DNA of 64,000 nt from Costus lasius. Its lineage: Eukaryota; Streptophyta; Magnoliopsida; Zingiberales; Costaceae. Position numbers and translations under genes: made by a program. Shown one piece after another: positions 21,379-33,182 of the stretch. Below the pieces are notes generated by a model. That model had not been told where the DNA came from. It made no database searches and saw only the letters and a program-made list of their open reading frames with translations. Position 1 is the stretch's first letter, and the number at the start of each line of letters is the position of its first letter. The DNA is taken from NCBI GenBank assembly GCA_027563935.2, contig CM050449.1:53709949-53773948 (forward strand), read 5' to 3'.

Positions 21379-24013
21379 ATTATGGTACTATAGTAATCTT
21401 TTTCACGGTACCGTAATTAGGGACGTTTTTTGACCCAAGAGTTTGAGCCATTTTACGGTACTGCCGTTTTGAAAATACGACCCGTATCTTTCGAATTCAT
21501 CTGATTATGGCACCGCCGTAATCAGAATCACTGCCGTAATTCTATCAACCCTACGCGATATACGTGCCATTTTTTAGGGTTCCCGTGCCATTTTTAAGGT
21601 TTTCACCCACTCTCGCACGCTGACCTTCAAACTCTGACCTTCTCCGACCTTCAGGGCTCACCGGCGACCCTTCCCGTCATATTTTTGCTGCCGATCTGGA
21701 CTGTAGGAGGGGTGGAGTATATGGAGGCTATCAGATGGAGCAGTAGGATGGTCCGATGGAGGCAGCTGCAGAGGACACCGAGGAGATCCGATCAGATGAT
21801 GATGAGTAGAGTTTTGTGAATATCTTTTTCTCATACTTCTTTGCATTCATTTTTCCTTATCTTATTGATGTTTCATATTTTATAGGGAGAGATGATTCTT
21901 CCAAACTCATTGTGTTCGCCATTGCTACCTTGCTCTGCTTTATTTGACTTTAAGATCATTCGATATGGGTGTATGATATTGTGATATTGATTTGACTATT
22001 CGATGCGGTTGTATCACATTTTGATATTGATGATTATTTCGATTGGGTTGTATTATGATACTTTTGATTATTTTGAGCAGCCTGTGTAGGTGCATGCTTG
22101 ATGACATGATAACATTGTGATACTTTTATGATTGATGAGTATATACTATTTTTGTTGATGTGTTGATTTATGGCATAGTCTATTTTTGAATATATTATTG
22201 TTGATAGTATGATTCCATTGATGATGAATGAATTCATGCCTGTGATTAGGACTAGATCTATGATGTTGAATTTATTTCTCTAATATATATCTACTTTTGA
22301 AATTAGACATTGATTGATGAATTAGATTTTAGGTGGATATATTATTTGAAGAATTTGATTTAAAAGTGAAACTACTCGTTAAATAAAATTAGCATATGAG
22401 TGTAATTTTTGAATTGATGTCAATTGATTAATCTAGTTGATGTTTAGTCTATTTTACTATTTGTGGGGAAGAAGGAATCGAAGATCCAAAAAGAGAAAAT
22501 GACTCCTCTAATTGGCACTATGTAAAATTGACAGTGGTACCGAAAATATGGGTTGAACTCCGAAAAAAAAAAGATAGAGAGAAAGAAAAAGAAATTGACT
22601 CCTCTACTTGGCACTGTGTAAAATTGACAGTGGTACCTATGACAAAAGATGAAGTCCCAATAAAAAGTGTGTATCTATGTGGGTACATGCTATCCAAAAA
22701 AGGAATAAAAATAAAAAGAAAATATTTTGAGCAGAAAAAGATTTTGGATACCCTATTTCTATAAATAAAGGTATGATAGATTTAAATTGAAAATTGACTG
22801 AATTCATGAGATTGAGATTTTACTTTTTGTATAAGTTGAAAAGTTTTATTTGATTAAGTTGTGGATCTTGAGGATTGAATTCAATAGAATGATATATCTA
22901 TTTAAAGTTTTACGAAACAATTAGTGAAATTTTTCTTTGGTGATTGTATTTTAGAAATTTATTCTTCATGAGAAAATCTTCTCCTTCGATCAAATTTTTA
23001 TTTTTGCTTGAGGACAAGCAAAGTTTGAGCCTTATGTGTTTGATAACATCAAAATTTATAGTAAATTTTGTACCATTTCATAGATCTTTTTGTGTCATAT
23101 TCATATTACTTTGCTTATTTTTATGTCTTTTTTATCAAATACTATGGAATCTACACTCTTTTTGGTTTTTGATGATTTTCATGTAAAAAGGCACGATTTT
23201 CAGGCGTTTTCAAGCAATTCTAGATGCTTGAATGAATTCCCACCATCAAGAGAAGATTACATAGCAAATTTCAAGAAGATTGGTGCTACAAACCAAATTA
23301 TGGCACTACCGTATTCACAATTATGTACCGTGGTTTCACTGCACCTACAGAACAAACCACGGTACTGTCATAATTTCTGAGTGCTACCGTATTTTGGGAC
23401 GATATTGAACAGAAAGTTTTGAAAGAATTACGGCACCACCATAACCAATTTTACGGGCCGTAATTTCAGTCCAGATCTCTACAGAAGAAAATACGGCACT
23501 GCCGTAATGGATTTCACGGTACCGCAATATCAGACGATTTTTGTACTGAGAGCTTTTGAAGATATTACGACACTGCCATAGTGATTATTACGGCCGTAAT
23601 TCTATTCCTAGCATTCGATTCTTCTAGACTGTTTGAAGCCCGATTTTTGCGCGATCGATTGCGGATGATCTAGGCCATAAATTGAAGATCCGTAAGAAGC
23701 AAAAAAAGAGTTTAGATAGAGGAGAAGACACAGAGCCAAAAATCCCTAATCTTCTTCCACTTTGCAGAGAGAAATCGAGTTTTCCACCGCCGCCGTTGGT
23801 TTTGCCGCCTGGAAGCATACAGCGCATCTCTAGCTGTGAAATTTGATGGGCAGCTTTGCATAGAGGAGGAGAAGATACCCCAGAAGTTTCAGAGCGAAAG
23901 GAGATCGATCGGAAGAGAAATCAACGAAGAAGTCGCCGCCGACACTGTTCACGCCAGGAATTACGGCTGTAATTTCCATTATAGCCATGCTGTAAAGTTG
24001 TTTTCCCTTTTGT
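21379..24013 (+). mobile_element. Athila-like element remnant lacking ORF-1 (Ath2)
   Basis: It contains a spacer with palindromes (CACGGTACCGTAA at 21404-21416 and others to about 21545), then only about the last 110 bp of ORF-1 (acidic tail ending in a stop near 21809), the AT-rich 3' non-coding stretch, the polypurine tract at about 23009-23030 and an LTR from 23041. The 30-bp block beginning TTGGCACT occurs twice, 96 bp apart (22512-22541, 22608-22637). There is no gag or pol. The element continues at 63642 beyond Ath3. Confidence 0.75.
23041..24013 (+). repeat. Ath2 3' LTR, left part
   Basis: It starts TGATAACATC, carries palindromes at about 23290-23600 (for example TACGGCACTGCCGTAA near 23493) and ends abruptly where the minus-strand Ath3 begins. 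The collinear continuation (GCTTTTCTCC..., with CATGCTAGCTTAAACTT) is at 63642. The small ORFs here have no recognisable domain. Confidence 0.75.
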
Positions 24014-24342
24014 TATATGCCAACAAGTAGGTCCACAAACTTATCTCTGGTGGATACTCAGGATACCAAAGACTTGTTGTGTCCAAAAACTTGTTGTTAC
24101 TTCCGCAAGTGCACGGATACTCGAAATAATAAAGAAAGTATCGAATCCACAGAGACCTACATTGTCAAGTACCGAATAATTGATTTCTTACTATCTAAGC
24201 AATTGAATAGAAGTCAAGCACTGATCTAAAAACACACGGGAGAGTATAATCACATAGAAACTTGGACTAGGGTTGATTCACTTTAATTTTCATGACTAGA
24301 TAAAAATAGATGTTCATCAATCCAGTTTTACAATGATAAAGA

Positions 24343-27300
24343 TGTTAGTGTTATGCCCTGAGACCTATCTTTTGGTGTAGACATATGTATTACATACATT
24401 GATATTTATAGATATCCTAGCATTGTCGTTGTCATGGTTTACTATACATCTGTGCACATGTATGTTTATATAATGATGTCCCTCGAGATATTACTATCTC
24501 TGTTTGCTTATGTTCCGAGTCAAGTACCATAGTGGATAGGGGACAGCTATGGTGCGAGTGAGACTCGTTTATGCACTGGTTAGCACGGGTTGCTTAACGC
24601 AGGTATAAGGGTATATCAAGAGAGATATGCTGGACCGACCCCCGTGAGAGTTCTTCTTGGTGTCTCAAGAAGAATCTCACAGTGATAGAGTTGTATCTGT
24701 CCTTTGACTTGAGGAAGATTGTATCTCTGTGTTGTAAAGGATGTACCTTGATATAACCTAACACCTCGCCGTAATAGGGAGGTTATAACGGTTGTCATTG
24801 GGTATATCTTAAGCAATATGAGAGGTTCATCTTGCCAATAGAGGATTTGCCCCTTCCCTACGGGGAAGCATGATGTCCATGGGCCCCAAGATGGTGCATG
24901 ACTGAAAGCGTGTGGCCTGAAAGTCCCCACAAGGGGGGGGCGAAACCCTAAGACATGCGCAGATATAAATTTGCATGGGCGGAATCTAGGGTTTCCTAGG
25001 ATCGCATAGCATGTATTATATGATCAACTTAGAACAACAATGATCATACCATGGCCATTGTTTGTATGATGTCGAGGAAGAAGAGATCGACAGGGGTCTC
25101 CTCCAGAGGATGCGCACACAAGATGAAGAAGCCGCCTACTCCCTTGGTGCTCCTTGTGCTAGCAAGGTTCCAAGAGGTTCTTGTCGTATGAAAAAGGAAG
25201 ATGATGATCTCCTTGCTTGGCGAAAAAACTTTCTCCTCTTGTCGTCCACTCTTTTTACACGAGAATGCAAAAACTCTCTAAATCACAAGAGGCGACAAAG
25301 GCGTGAAGAGGCGAGCAACATGAGGCGTGGTCACGTAAGTGATCATGCTTTCTAAAAATAGAAATCCACTCCCTCACATGCGATCATGGGTTTACCCCAA
25401 TCGCAAACTCCTCTCCATTTGAACCACACGCTCACTTGATGAGCTGGTTCATTTCGGTTTGGTCCAACACCAATTAAACCAAGCAATCCAGTCTAGATCT
25501 CAATTAAACCCTAAGGCTCCAGATCTAACCGTTGATCTCTTGATGCTTCTGATCTCACTGATCTAGCATCCAATCTCTCGATCGAAGCTTACCGATCTCA
25601 AGCCCTAATCAATCAAACATGATCAGACCAGATCTCACTCACAATCAGAGATTAATTCCCTTTAAACTGAACCCAAAACAATTCAGTCCACACGATCTGA
25701 CTTAAGTAAGCCATATCATCAAATTGTGCGACCCTGAGGGTTTCCTTTAAATGTCGGTAACGATAACTTACGTTATCACGATCAGAGAGGGGTATCTAGC
25801 AACACATCACTATCTCCCGATATAAAGGAAAGAGTCTTCCAAGACTACACCCAAACAACAGCACAAGTGTGAATCAACTCACTAGGCATACATGATTCCT
25901 TTGCCACTGGATGTTCTTTATTGGACAAGCCTGCCAAGCTTGTAACTCCAATATGATGAGCATGATTAGATCAGATGAACATAGTCATCTGGGTATGGCC
26001 ATACACTTTCTCAATCATCTCATCCAGGGGGCCCCTTTAGAACATCACACTCCAATGAAGGAGACGACAATCCTATATCTATCACTAGTGACCTAACATG
26101 ACTCAAGCTCACCATCCAAGATAGTTTATAACCATTATGTTTCAAATGATATTGAACTACCTCAAAACAATGACAATCATCATTTAGAAACACAAGTGAT
26201 CTCAAGTCAGAGGACATGTGCCACTTGTTGCAATCAAGGATTATTCACATTGTGACAAGCAATTGAATAACCTAGTAGGGTCTGTCCAGTACATCCAATG
26301 TACCCATGAGTCTACATCTTATTCCATGCTCGAAGCATCCTATAAGATTAGAATACATATTAGTCTCAATCATATCAGGGCTGTCTCATGTTCACCAAGA
26401 TATCTCGACTACGGACTTTACTGCATGTCAGCCTAGCTGAACATTATAGAGACATTATTCAGAAGTACGCTCATTGCAGCAGACAATGTAACAACCTGAA
26501 TAACAACCATTGCCTTTATAAACATAAGAGTTTATACATGATACTGTTACAATCCCAAGGCCTCAAACATTAGCCTTAAGGGCATACCCTAACATGGCCA
26601 CACCCAGGTTCAGCCTGATTTAGTCATGACCATCGTCGTTGGAATATACAAGTGTGACACGCTTGTCTAACTTTGATGATCAGCCTGGTAAAGGGACATG
26701 GATACTCTTATTCCATATCACAGTTTTGAGGTTGTCGATGGCAATATTTATTCTGATGACTTGGGTAGCGGTGATGTACTGCTAGGTGCCACTCACAGCT
26801 TGTGATGATTCGGTCATCACTGCCAACGTCAGAGGGACCTACAGGGTCGCACACCTAGACGCTAGAGACTCCGAATTGATTAGTTAGCCTCTGATCGAAT
26901 CATTGTATGATTCGGATCATTTTGGGAAGCTGATGCCATGAGATTTCTTATGAGGAGATGAGACTTTATTTTGTTCATGTTTGACCACTAGTTGACCCTA
27001 GTGGACCACGTTTGACCTTTGTTGACCTGAGGTGTCAAAATGTGTCAAATAAGGGTCATAGTGCAAGGTTGGGCTTGGCACTTTAGTCACATGAATAAAC
27101 TAAAGTCATTAATTGACAAGATAAATTTTTCGCTTGGTTATTTAAAATGTATAGGCGCATTTCACTTGGTGAGTCTCGAACCTGAGACCCAGGGGTGTGG
27201 GGTGGCGCCTGCACATAGTCCCGCATGGGAAAAATCTCCAAAGAGGAGCTGGTGCTTTTATTATAAGTAGAGAGGCTCTCTTGGGAGATTTTGCACCAGA

Positions 27301-27753
27301 CTCTTTTCTCCTCTCTTGTTGTCGCATCCCCTCTGCTCCTGGTGTGAGGGTCTTGTAGGTGACGACAATAAGAAAAAGTTTTTGCATCAAGGTTGGGACA
27401 AGTTGTAGTGTTGCCCACTCCTTGTTGCCAACGCTTCCCCTTCTTCTTGGCGCATGGTCTTCGTGATTGGCGCAAGCAGAGAAGAAGTTAGAGGTGTGGA
27501 TCTCTTTTCCCGAAGCTAGCACGTGCATGGAGTAGAGGAGTCTCGAGGCAGTCCGTGTGTGCACGAGTGTAGAGGATGGGCTGATTGCGCGTCTCTAGTC
27601 ATTGACATCGATAGCTTCAAAGCCGCTAGTAAGGTATACCCCTATCCCATCCTTTGTATTCTTCGTAAGGCGGTCCTTATTGTTGAATTAGGAATCTCGT
27701 TTCAGGCTCGCTTCCGCTATTTTTTGTTTTAAATAGCCCGGGGATTCCCAACA
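24343..27753 (+). mobile_element. solo LTR of a copia family related to CopB1 (CopB2)
   Basis: It starts TGTTAGTGTTATGCCC, ends GGGATTCCCAACA, and is flanked by AAAGA at 24338-24342 and 27754-27758. Without the Angela solo LTR inside, it is about 1.73 kb. It shares CTAACACCTCGCCGTAA and CTACAGGGTCGCACA with CopB1. TTTATTATAAGTAG at about 27257-27270 is a good TATA candidate. No internal region remains, as expected after recombination between two LTRs. Confidence 0.88.
24918..26594 (-). mobile_element. solo Angela LTR inside CopB2 (Ang3)
   Basis: On the plus strand it starts TGAAAGTCCCC and ends GGGCATACCCTAACA, so it is in reverse orientation. It is 1,677 bp and flanked by TGGCC at 24913-24917 and 26595-26599. 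The sequence on both sides joins into one CopB2 LTR. It keeps the family antisense ORF (26218-26436, plus strand here). Confidence 0.93.
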
Positions 27754-28845
27754 AAAGACATAATTTACTTCATAAGTGGATTATCTCACTTTCGTGCAGA
27801 CAACCATGCAGGGACCAATCTTTGCTTTCACGCAAGATTTATCCCAACGCTGTAAATAAGTAAATCACCAAACAAAGAATTCAAGGATCACTTTCGTGCA
27901 TCCGAATTCTAAGTTGATCATCTCGAGTGGAATCTCAAGGAACGCTATCACGCATCCGAGTTTCAACACACGTCCTACCTATGGTTCTCCAACGTTCCGA
28001 TCATCACTTTCGTGCAAGATCTCCACGTTTGACACAATAACTCAATCCTAGGTTCATAATTATCAAACAAGGCAATAAAATTACTAAAATCAAGAAATAA
28101 GAACTTAACCTAATTTCTTACAGTGAGTTCCTATTATTCAATTTTAGGGTTCCAAGTAAATAAGAAAATCACTTTTCAGTTCATATTGTGAAAACTTTAT
28201 ATCATTCATGACAATAAATAAACTAAGGAGAGTTTTAGAGCAATAATCGCATAGGTAGAATCATCAAAATAGAACTATCATGATGAAAGTAAAAAGTATC
28301 TAGTCATTGAGAAAATCAAAGGGATTACTCCCCCATGTCCCATAAAGGATTATGCTAGCATAGTGAAGGAGTTACAATAATCCATGGTTTCAAAAGATCA
28401 AAAATCAAAGGGAAAAGAGGGTTTTAGAAAATACACCACAGCTGTAATATAAATTATAGCCATAATTTTGAGTTGAGCGTCGATGAACAGTAGCGGCGCC
28501 TCCCTTTTTGTTGATTTCTCCTCCAATTGATCTCCTTTCCCTCTGAAACTCTTGGGGCGTGTTCTCTTACTCCAGGTGTAGCTTCCCTTCAAATTTTACG
28601 ACCGGAGATCCACTGTGTGCGTCGCGGCGGCGAAACCCTAGGCAGCAGCTGAAATCTCGATTTCTCTCTGTTTGATGGATGAAAATTGGGGCCTTTGGTG
28701 TCCTTCTGTTTTCCTCGTCCAGAGCTTTTTCTCTTCCTCTTACGGCTTTGAGTTTAAAGGTCTGGATCATCCGCAATCTTCTCTGCAAAAATCAGGCTTC
28801 AAATTGGACTATGGAAGTCGCGTTCGGAAATGGAATTACGGGAGT

Positions 28846-29180
28846 GTAATATGTTACGGCACTGCCGTAAAATAGGGAGAGTTATCTGTTTTGAAAGTGC
28901 TGGCAAATATGGCACCGTAAAATCCTTTACGGTGGTGCCGTAAAATCGGCTGAACTGTCTGTTCGAAAACGTTTGGAAATTACGGCCCGTGAAATAGTTT
29001 ACGGTAGTGTCGTAATTTCAGTGAATCTCTCAAGTCTGAAAGCGCTCCAAATTACGGCCGTGTAATATCTTGCGGCAATGCCGTAAAATCCGAAAAATGT
29101 TCTGGTGAAAAATTCCCCAAAATTACGGCAGGTGCTCTGATATTACGGTATCGTACGGAAATACAGTACCGTAATCTCCT
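28846..29180 (-). repeat. palindrome cluster in the Ath3 3' LTR
   Basis: Repeated TTACGGCACTGCCGTAA-type dyads lie in the U3 part of the LTR, at 28852-28868 and again, partly decayed, through about 29170. The position matches the clusters in the other Athila LTRs, about 250-600 bp from the LTR start. Confidence 0.8.
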
Positions 29181-29980
29181 CTTGATGATGGTAACTCTTC
29201 TATGTATTTGATTTTGCTTGAAAACGCCTAAAAATAGTGCCTTTTTACCTGAAAATCACCAAAAACTAATATAGAAGTAGATTTTGTAATATTTGATAAA
29301 TTTGGCATAAAAAAAGGCAAAAGAGCTTTAATTAGCTTGAAAAGGTATATAAAACGAAACAAAATATACTATATATTTTGGTGTCATAAAAAAACATAAG
29401 GCTAAAACTTTGCTTGTGATGTAGGGGGAAGCGTGGAATAAATCTACTAATTAAACCTAATTTTTTTTATATTTTTTTAATTTTTAAAAAGTCAAATTGA
29501 GGAAAACAATCAAGAAACAACAATCAGAATTCCAGGGTAACTCTAATCAAATACAAAAAGTTGCTATACCCTGTAGAAAAATCCATACGTCCTAAATATA
29601 AACTGATTAAATTACGTTGTAGTATGAAACTAATTCTTTAAGACATATCAAAACATAGAGTCAAGAATTATCAAGCAAATAGGGCATCTGTAACAATATA
29701 GCTAATCAAATCATGAAAGTGTAGAATTTTATCAGATTACAACTTTTGCAATGCTTCCCAGGATGAACCGGTGAGTCTTCAATAGATCCAACTGATCCAC
29801 AAGGTAGACCGAAACTTGCTCTTCTGAACCGTATCAGATATCAGATTCTCTACTATGTCAAAGCACATCAAAAACCTGCAAAGAAAAATATGAAACAGAG
29901 GGAAGTTGCGTAAGAGGGCAGGGATCGTCGGCGTTCGTCCAGTGGTGTACGATCGTCGGACCTGCTACTACTGGAGGTCC

Positions 29981-30880
29981 TTATGTTGATGGAGAAGAGG
30001 TGGCCGGAGTTTGGTGACTTAAAGGTTGAGGATTAGGATCCAGGTCAAGCTCAAAAGGTTCTAACTTAGGTTCAAGACATGGTTCAAGAAGACCTATGGG
30101 TATGGGTTCAACTGGATTTTTAGGCAAGTCATCTTTAGGTTCGCTAGAGGTACTCCTAACGTCAAGTTGAGAACCTATGGGTATGGGCCCTAAAATTGAA
30201 GGTAAGAGTTTTGGCCCTAAAATTGAAGGTGAAGGTATTGGTTCTACTAGAAGGTTTGGTTCTTCATGTCTTACTTCTTCAAGTTCACTAGTTTCATCAA
30301 GACATGAATTAGGTTCTAAAGTAGGCTCCAAGGTTTGTTCACTAAGCTCTAAAGGGGTTGAACTCTTTTTTTCATTTTGCAAGGATTGCTCTCTAAGTCT
30401 CTTATACTTTTGCTGCATCTCTTTAATCTGTTCATGTATCTCCTTATAAAAGATATGTGTTGGCTTTTCATCTTTAGGACAAACTATGTGTTCCAAACCT
30501 TTATGAATAAAACTATAACACCAAGGTTTGCTATAATGATATCCTTGAAAATCATGCATAAATTCTTTCACTAATAAGATGTCAAAACCGTTTAGACTCA
30601 TCACATCACACCAAATGTTTGTTTTGATATTGTCTAGCATAATGGGAACTAAGCATTGATAGTCAACAAAAGTCACAGTCAAATCATCCCAAGTTATGTA
30701 GTAAGGGTTATGATGTTTATCTTTGGTGAGACCAAATTGTTCAAGGGCATCAATAGATATAAAATTAAACTTTACAAAGTGATCAATAATAGTTCTACCC
30801 TTATAACCATTACACCAAACATATGTTTTGAAACTATTAGGACTATGTGTGAGAACCTTATAGTTGTCCCTTTTAGATAT
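29981..30880 (-). pseudogene. gypsy protease-like remnant with acidic tail, copy 1
   Basis: The frame is open from about 30880 down to 29981, with the first ATG at 30682. It reads KGRTIIDHFVKFNFIS, then NPYYITWDDLTVTFVDYQCL and IWCDVMSLNGFDILL, which matches the layout of a Ty3/gypsy retroviral-type aspartic protease (active-site region, then the CDV...DILL segment). The catalytic D-S/T-G reads DHF, and the later GRPW-like motif is KEFM. The rest is a low-complexity tail rich in Pro, Glu, Leu and Ser (LEPTLEPNSCLDE, repeated EPIPSPSILGP). No polymerase follows. It is probably a dead pol fragment. Expression as a small protein cannot be ruled out. Confidence 0.55.
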
Positions 30881-31172
30881 AAGTTATTTTTTTGGTGTGA
30901 TTTCCCTTTGATAAAAGTGACGCACCATGATGTGGTATGAGAAGTTTGGGGTGCAACTAGAGTGTAAGCAAGATTTTTTTTTTAGCAAATATAAATATGC
31001 AAACTAAATAATAAGAACAATCAAAGCATGTATTTTTTTTTTCAATTGCAAGTAAATAGTAAATACTTAACTAACATGCAAAAAGCAACAAAACATCACA
31101 AAAATAACAATTTTTTTTATGCAATGGGGGAAGCAAAGGATCGTGTGGGCAGACAAGAGTTGCCCACAGCCT

Positions 31173-31184
31173 GCTCTGATACCA
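31173..31184 (-). other. primer binding site of GypX (initiator Met tRNA)
   Basis: GCTCTGATACCA on the plus strand is the reverse of TGGTATCAGAGC. It lies three bases from the TGATGTAGG LTR boundary at 31188, so A2 is the end of a 5' LTR read on the minus strand. Confidence 0.85.
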
Positions 31185-31800
31185 AACTGATGTAGGGGGA
31201 AGCGTGGAATAAATCTACTGATTAAAACTAATTTTTTTTTATATTTTTTTAATTTTTAAAAAGTCAAATTGAGGAAAACATTCAAGAAACAACAATCAGA
31301 ATTCCAGTATAAGTCTAATCAAATACGAAAAGTTGTTATACCCTGTAGAAAAATCCATACGTCCTAAATATAAACTGATTAAATTACGTTGTAGTATGAA
31401 ACTAATTCTTTAAGATGTATCAAAACATAGTGTCATGAATTGTCAAGCAAATAGGGCATCTGTAACAATATTGCTAATCAAATCATGAAAGTGTAGAATT
31501 TTATCAGATTACAACTTTTGCAATGCTTCCTAGGATGAACCGGTGAGTCTTCAATAGATCCAACTGATCCACAAGGTAGACCGAAACTTGCTCTTCTGAA
31601 CCATATCAGATATCAGATTCTCTACTATGTCAAAGCACATCAAAAACCTGCAAAGAAAACACTAATCAAATTAGGTTTGAGCAAAATAGAACACAGGATG
31701 CAGAGATATATGAAACAGAGGGAAGTTGCGTAAGAGGGCAGGGATCGTCGGCGTTCGTCTGGTGGTGTACGATCGCCGGACCTACTACTACTGGAGGTCC

Positions 31801-32690
31801 TTATGTTGATGGAGAAGAGGTGGCCGGAGTTTGGTGACTTAAAGGTTGAGGATTAGGATCTAGGTCAAGTTCAAAAGGTTCTAACTTAGGTTCAAGAAGA
31901 CCTATGGGTTTGGGTTCAACTGGATTTTTAGGCAAGTGATCTTTAGGTTCGCTAGAGGTACTGCTAACGTCAAGTTGAGAACCTATGGGTATGGGCCCTA
32001 AAATTGAAGGTAAGAGTTTTAGCCCTAAAATTGAAGGTGAAGGTATTGGTTCAACTAGAAGGTTTGGTTCTTCATGTCTTACTTCTTCAAGTTCACTAGT
32101 TTCATCAAGACATGAATTAGGTTCTAAAGTAGGCTCCAAGGTTTGTTCACTAAGCTCTAAAGGGGTTGAACTCTCTTTTTCATTTTGCAAGGATTCCTCT
32201 CTAAGTCTCTTATACTTTTGCTACATCTCCTTAATCTATTCATGTATCTCCTTATAAAAGATATGTGTTGGCTTTTCATCTTTAGGATAAACTATGTGTT
32301 CCAAACCTTTATGAATAAAACTATAACACCAAGGTTTGCTATAATGATATCCTTGAAAATCATTCATAAATTCTTTCCCTAATAACATGTCAAAACCTTT
32401 TAGACTCATCACATCACACCAAATGTTTGTTTTGATATTGTCTAGCATAATGGGAACTAAGCATTGATAGTCAACAAAAGTCACAGTCAAATCATCCCAA
32501 GTTATGTTGTAAGGGTTATGATGTTTATCTTTGGTGAGACCAAATTGTTCAAGGGCATCAATAGATATAAAATTAAACTTTACAAAGTGATCAATAATAG
32601 TTCTACCCTTATAACCATTACACCAAACATAAGTTTTGAAACTATTAGGACTATGTGTGAGAACCTTATAGTTGTCCCTTTTAGATATAA
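31801..32690 (-). pseudogene. gypsy protease-like remnant, copy 2, broken
   Basis: This is the duplicate of 29981-30880. The reading frame is the same, but two CAG codons have become TAG at about 32221-32241, splitting it into 32236-32490 and 31801-32190. A short in-frame deletion removes four codons in the Pro-rich tail. The active-site region again reads DHF. Confidence 0.55.
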
Positions 32691-33182
32691 GTTATTTTTT
32701 TGGTGTGATTTCCCTTTGATAAAAGTGACGCACCATGATGTGGTATGAGAAGTTTGGGGTGCAACTAGGGTGTAAGCAAGATTTTTTTTTTTAGTAAATA
32801 TAAATATGCAAACTAAATAATAAGAACAATCAAAGCATGTAATCTTTTTTTTCAATTGCAAGTAAATAGTAAATACTTAACTAACATGCAAAAATCAACA
32901 AAACATGACAAAAATAACAATTTTTTTTAATGCAATACTTAACTAACATGCAAAAAGCAACAATACTTAACTAACAAGCACATCAAACACCTACAAAGAA
33001 AACACTAATCATATTAGATTTGAGCAAAATAGAACACAGGATGCAGAGAGATTTGAAACAGAGGGAAGTTGCGTAAGAGGGCAGGGATCGTCGGCGTTCA
33101 TCCGGTGGTGTACGATCGCTGGACCTGCTACTACTGGAGGTCCTTATGTTGATGGAGAAGAGGTGGCCGGAGTTTGGTGACG

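Larger units (their letters stand above)
24014..29389 (-). repeat. 3' LTR of Ath3, split by a copia solo LTR
   Basis: The two pieces, 24014-24342 and 27759-29389, are collinear with the 5' LTR at 61630-63641 and are joined by the target sequence AAAGA. Both terminal dinucleotides have decayed. Relative to the 5' LTR it lacks about 56 bp near 29172, between two TAAT words. Sequence divergence between the two LTRs is several percent by eye, older than any Angela copy here. Confidence 0.85.
29417..32935 (-). repeat. 1.77-kb tandem duplication within GypX
   Basis: 29417-31128 and 31188-32935 are two copies of the same unit, A then B, about 96% alike by eye. A partial third copy of A lies at about 32975-33182. 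Between the first two units are about 60 bp holding an initiator-Met primer site. The copies share the same internal A-B junction, so the second was made by duplication of the first, not by a new insertion. Confidence 0.85.

Noticed and set aside
22528..23380. ORFs of 78-96 codons between Ath2 spacer and LTR
   Set aside because: AT-rich frames of biased composition that span non-coding landmarks such as the polypurine tract.
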